Part shown: piece by piece, positions 63,127-64,000 of the stretch
Numbering within the stretch: position 1 is the stretch's first letter
Layout of the letters: each line of letters begins with the position of its first letter
Source: Ochromonas danica
Taxonomy: Eukaryota; Sar; Chrysophyceae; Chromulinales; Chromulinaceae
Length of the DNA: 64,000 nucleotides
Direction of reading: 5' to 3'
Assembly (NCBI GenBank): GCA_015146655.1
Contig: VKHL01000036.1
Location: 124,001 to 188,000 of the forward strand
Notes under the pieces: model-generated
What the model was told of the DNA's origin: nothing
Database searches by the model: none
What the model saw: only the letters and a program-made list of their open reading frames with translations
Translations under genes and position numbers: made by a program

Positions 63127-63746
63127 ATGGCTGACGAGACAAAGAGAGCTGTCACGGTGCGCGACGTTCCTGCCGCCAAGTTCATCGCTGCTTACGCCGA
63201 TGTCCTCAAGAACAACGACAAGTTCGTCGTCCCTAAGTGGGTTGACACTGTCAAGACCGGTGTTCACAAGGAGCTTGCTCCTTATGATCCTGACTGGTAC
63301 CACATCCGCGCTGGTAGGATGAGAACCTTTTTATTGGTTGAGATGGCTTGTTCGCGTACTAATGTTTATTTGCTTTTCCTTTCTAGCTGCTATTATCAGA
63401 AAGATCTACTTGAGACCTGGCACTGGTGTTGGTGACCTTAAGAAGAGCTTCGGTGGTAGCTACAGGTTAGTTAATGGTTTGCACTTTCAGGAGACCCACT
63501 GTCAAAGAAGGGCTCTCGACGCTATCTAGGTCATCCAACTGACTGTATTTTACTTGCAATTCTAGACGTGGTGCTCGCCCTGAGATCCACCGCGACGCCG
63601 CTGGTGGCTTGATCCGCTCCATCCTCAAGTCTTTGGACGAGCTCAAGTTCACTGAGAAGACCGAGAAGGGTGGCCGCAGAGTCACCAAGATTGGCCAACA
63701 GGCATTAGATTTGGTTGCTGGTCAGATCGCCTATGACGAGAACTAA
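63127..63746 (+). CDS. RPS19: 40S ribosomal protein S19 (eS19)
   Basis: Exons 63127-63313, 63387-63465 and 63566-63746, phases 1 and 2; 148 aa. The spliced protein is a full eS19: 'VTVRDVPAAKFIAAYADVL', 'VPKWVDTVKTGVHKELAPYD', 'PDWYHIRAAAIIRKIYLRPG', 'GVGDLKKSFGGSYRRGARP', 'GLIRSILKSLDELKFTEK', 'RRVTKIGQQALDLVAGQI'. It is part of the small-subunit head and needed for pre-rRNA processing. Codons are visibly more C-ending than in neighbours (GCC, GTC, AAG), as expected for a highly expressed gene. Confidence 0.97.
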
Positions 63747-64000
63747 AAAACGCCGTCAGTGTACCGTCCTGCTCCCTGCTAAATGTTAAGATAGCCTTAA
63801 TCACAATTTTACCTTCTTTGATTGCCCCCGAACTGTTGTGCACAAAATTGGATCGCACTGGAGTAAAACAGCTATCAACACAGCTTTTAACGTGGCCGAT
63901 TAAGCCTTTTTAACGTGACCGATTAACATCCAATGACTGCTGTCATCGTTGGCTTTCTTCGAGCAGTTGAGACAGGTTCGCCCCCTGATTGGAACGGGAA
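63747..64000. other. RPS19 3' flank with a short direct repeat
   Basis: Non-coding to the window end. TTTTAACGTGGCCGATTAA (about 63885-63903) is repeated as TTTTAACGTGACCGATTAA (about 63909-63927), a 24-bp period with one mismatch. No gene start is visible. Confidence 0.55.

Overview
The window comes from the nuclear genome of a photosynthetic, flagellate ochrophyte (stramenopile) alga. Three lines of evidence support this. A fucoxanthin-chlorophyll-type light-harvesting protein lies at 62190-62837. Several plastid-type proteins (LHC, glutamyl-tRNA synthetase, fructose-bisphosphatase, RAP protein, a lumen protein) begin with a signal peptide that ends in an 'ASAFAP'-like A-F junction, the bipartite signature of a secondary red plastid. 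CFAP57 and a WASH-complex subunit indicate a motile cell. I cannot name the species or class. The genome is compact: about 34 protein genes in 64 kb, intergenic gaps mostly 30-400 bp, introns usually 50-165 bp with GT-AG ends, and many head-to-head gene pairs. I saw no tRNA, rRNA or CRISPR, and no virus-like element.

Layout. 1-6.4 kb: a 5'-truncated GT61-like glycosyltransferase, a SERCA-type Ca2+ pump with an N-terminal signal peptide, and a thylakoid-lumen PsbQ-like protein. 6.7-10.9 kb: plastid GluRS, a foldback element with a transposase-like peptide, a lumenal pentapeptide-repeat protein and a secreted thioredoxin-fold protein. 11-20 kb: an unrecognised four-exon gene, a pyrimidine-nucleotide-carrier-like SLC25 protein with a signal peptide, MLH1, a nitroreductase-family protein, TXNDC9/PLP3 and a small beta-grasp-like protein. 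20.1-21.7 kb: gene-poor. 21.7-29.3 kb: cold-shock protein, MFS (phosphate-type) transporter, CFAP57 and a newly inferred two-exon small gene. 29.4-39.2 kb: RAP protein, ankyrin protein, a large E2 enzyme, plastid FBPase and a SET methyltransferase. 39.6-50.4 kb: importin alpha, a type-II membrane glycosyltransferase-like protein, WDR61/SKI8, MYG1 and strumpellin (WASHC5). 50.8-64 kb: CNNM-type transporter, CstF-77, a kelch protein, P5C reductase, a Dsc3-like UBL membrane protein, an ER J-protein, the LHC protein and ribosomal protein S19.

The genes are mostly unrelated housekeeping genes, not one pathway. Plastid maintenance and photosynthesis are well represented (GluRS, FBPase, LHC, lumen proteins, RAP, SET). 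The main structure not explained by genes is a recurring motif, TTAACTTAA (reverse TTAAGTTAA), in many short 5' intergenic spacers. Next are a three-copy 28-bp repeat upstream of CFAP57, two 90-117-bp local direct duplications, and a 60-bp perfect inverted repeat. Splice models were made by eye from frame continuity and splice consensus. All functional calls are from recognised motifs without database search.
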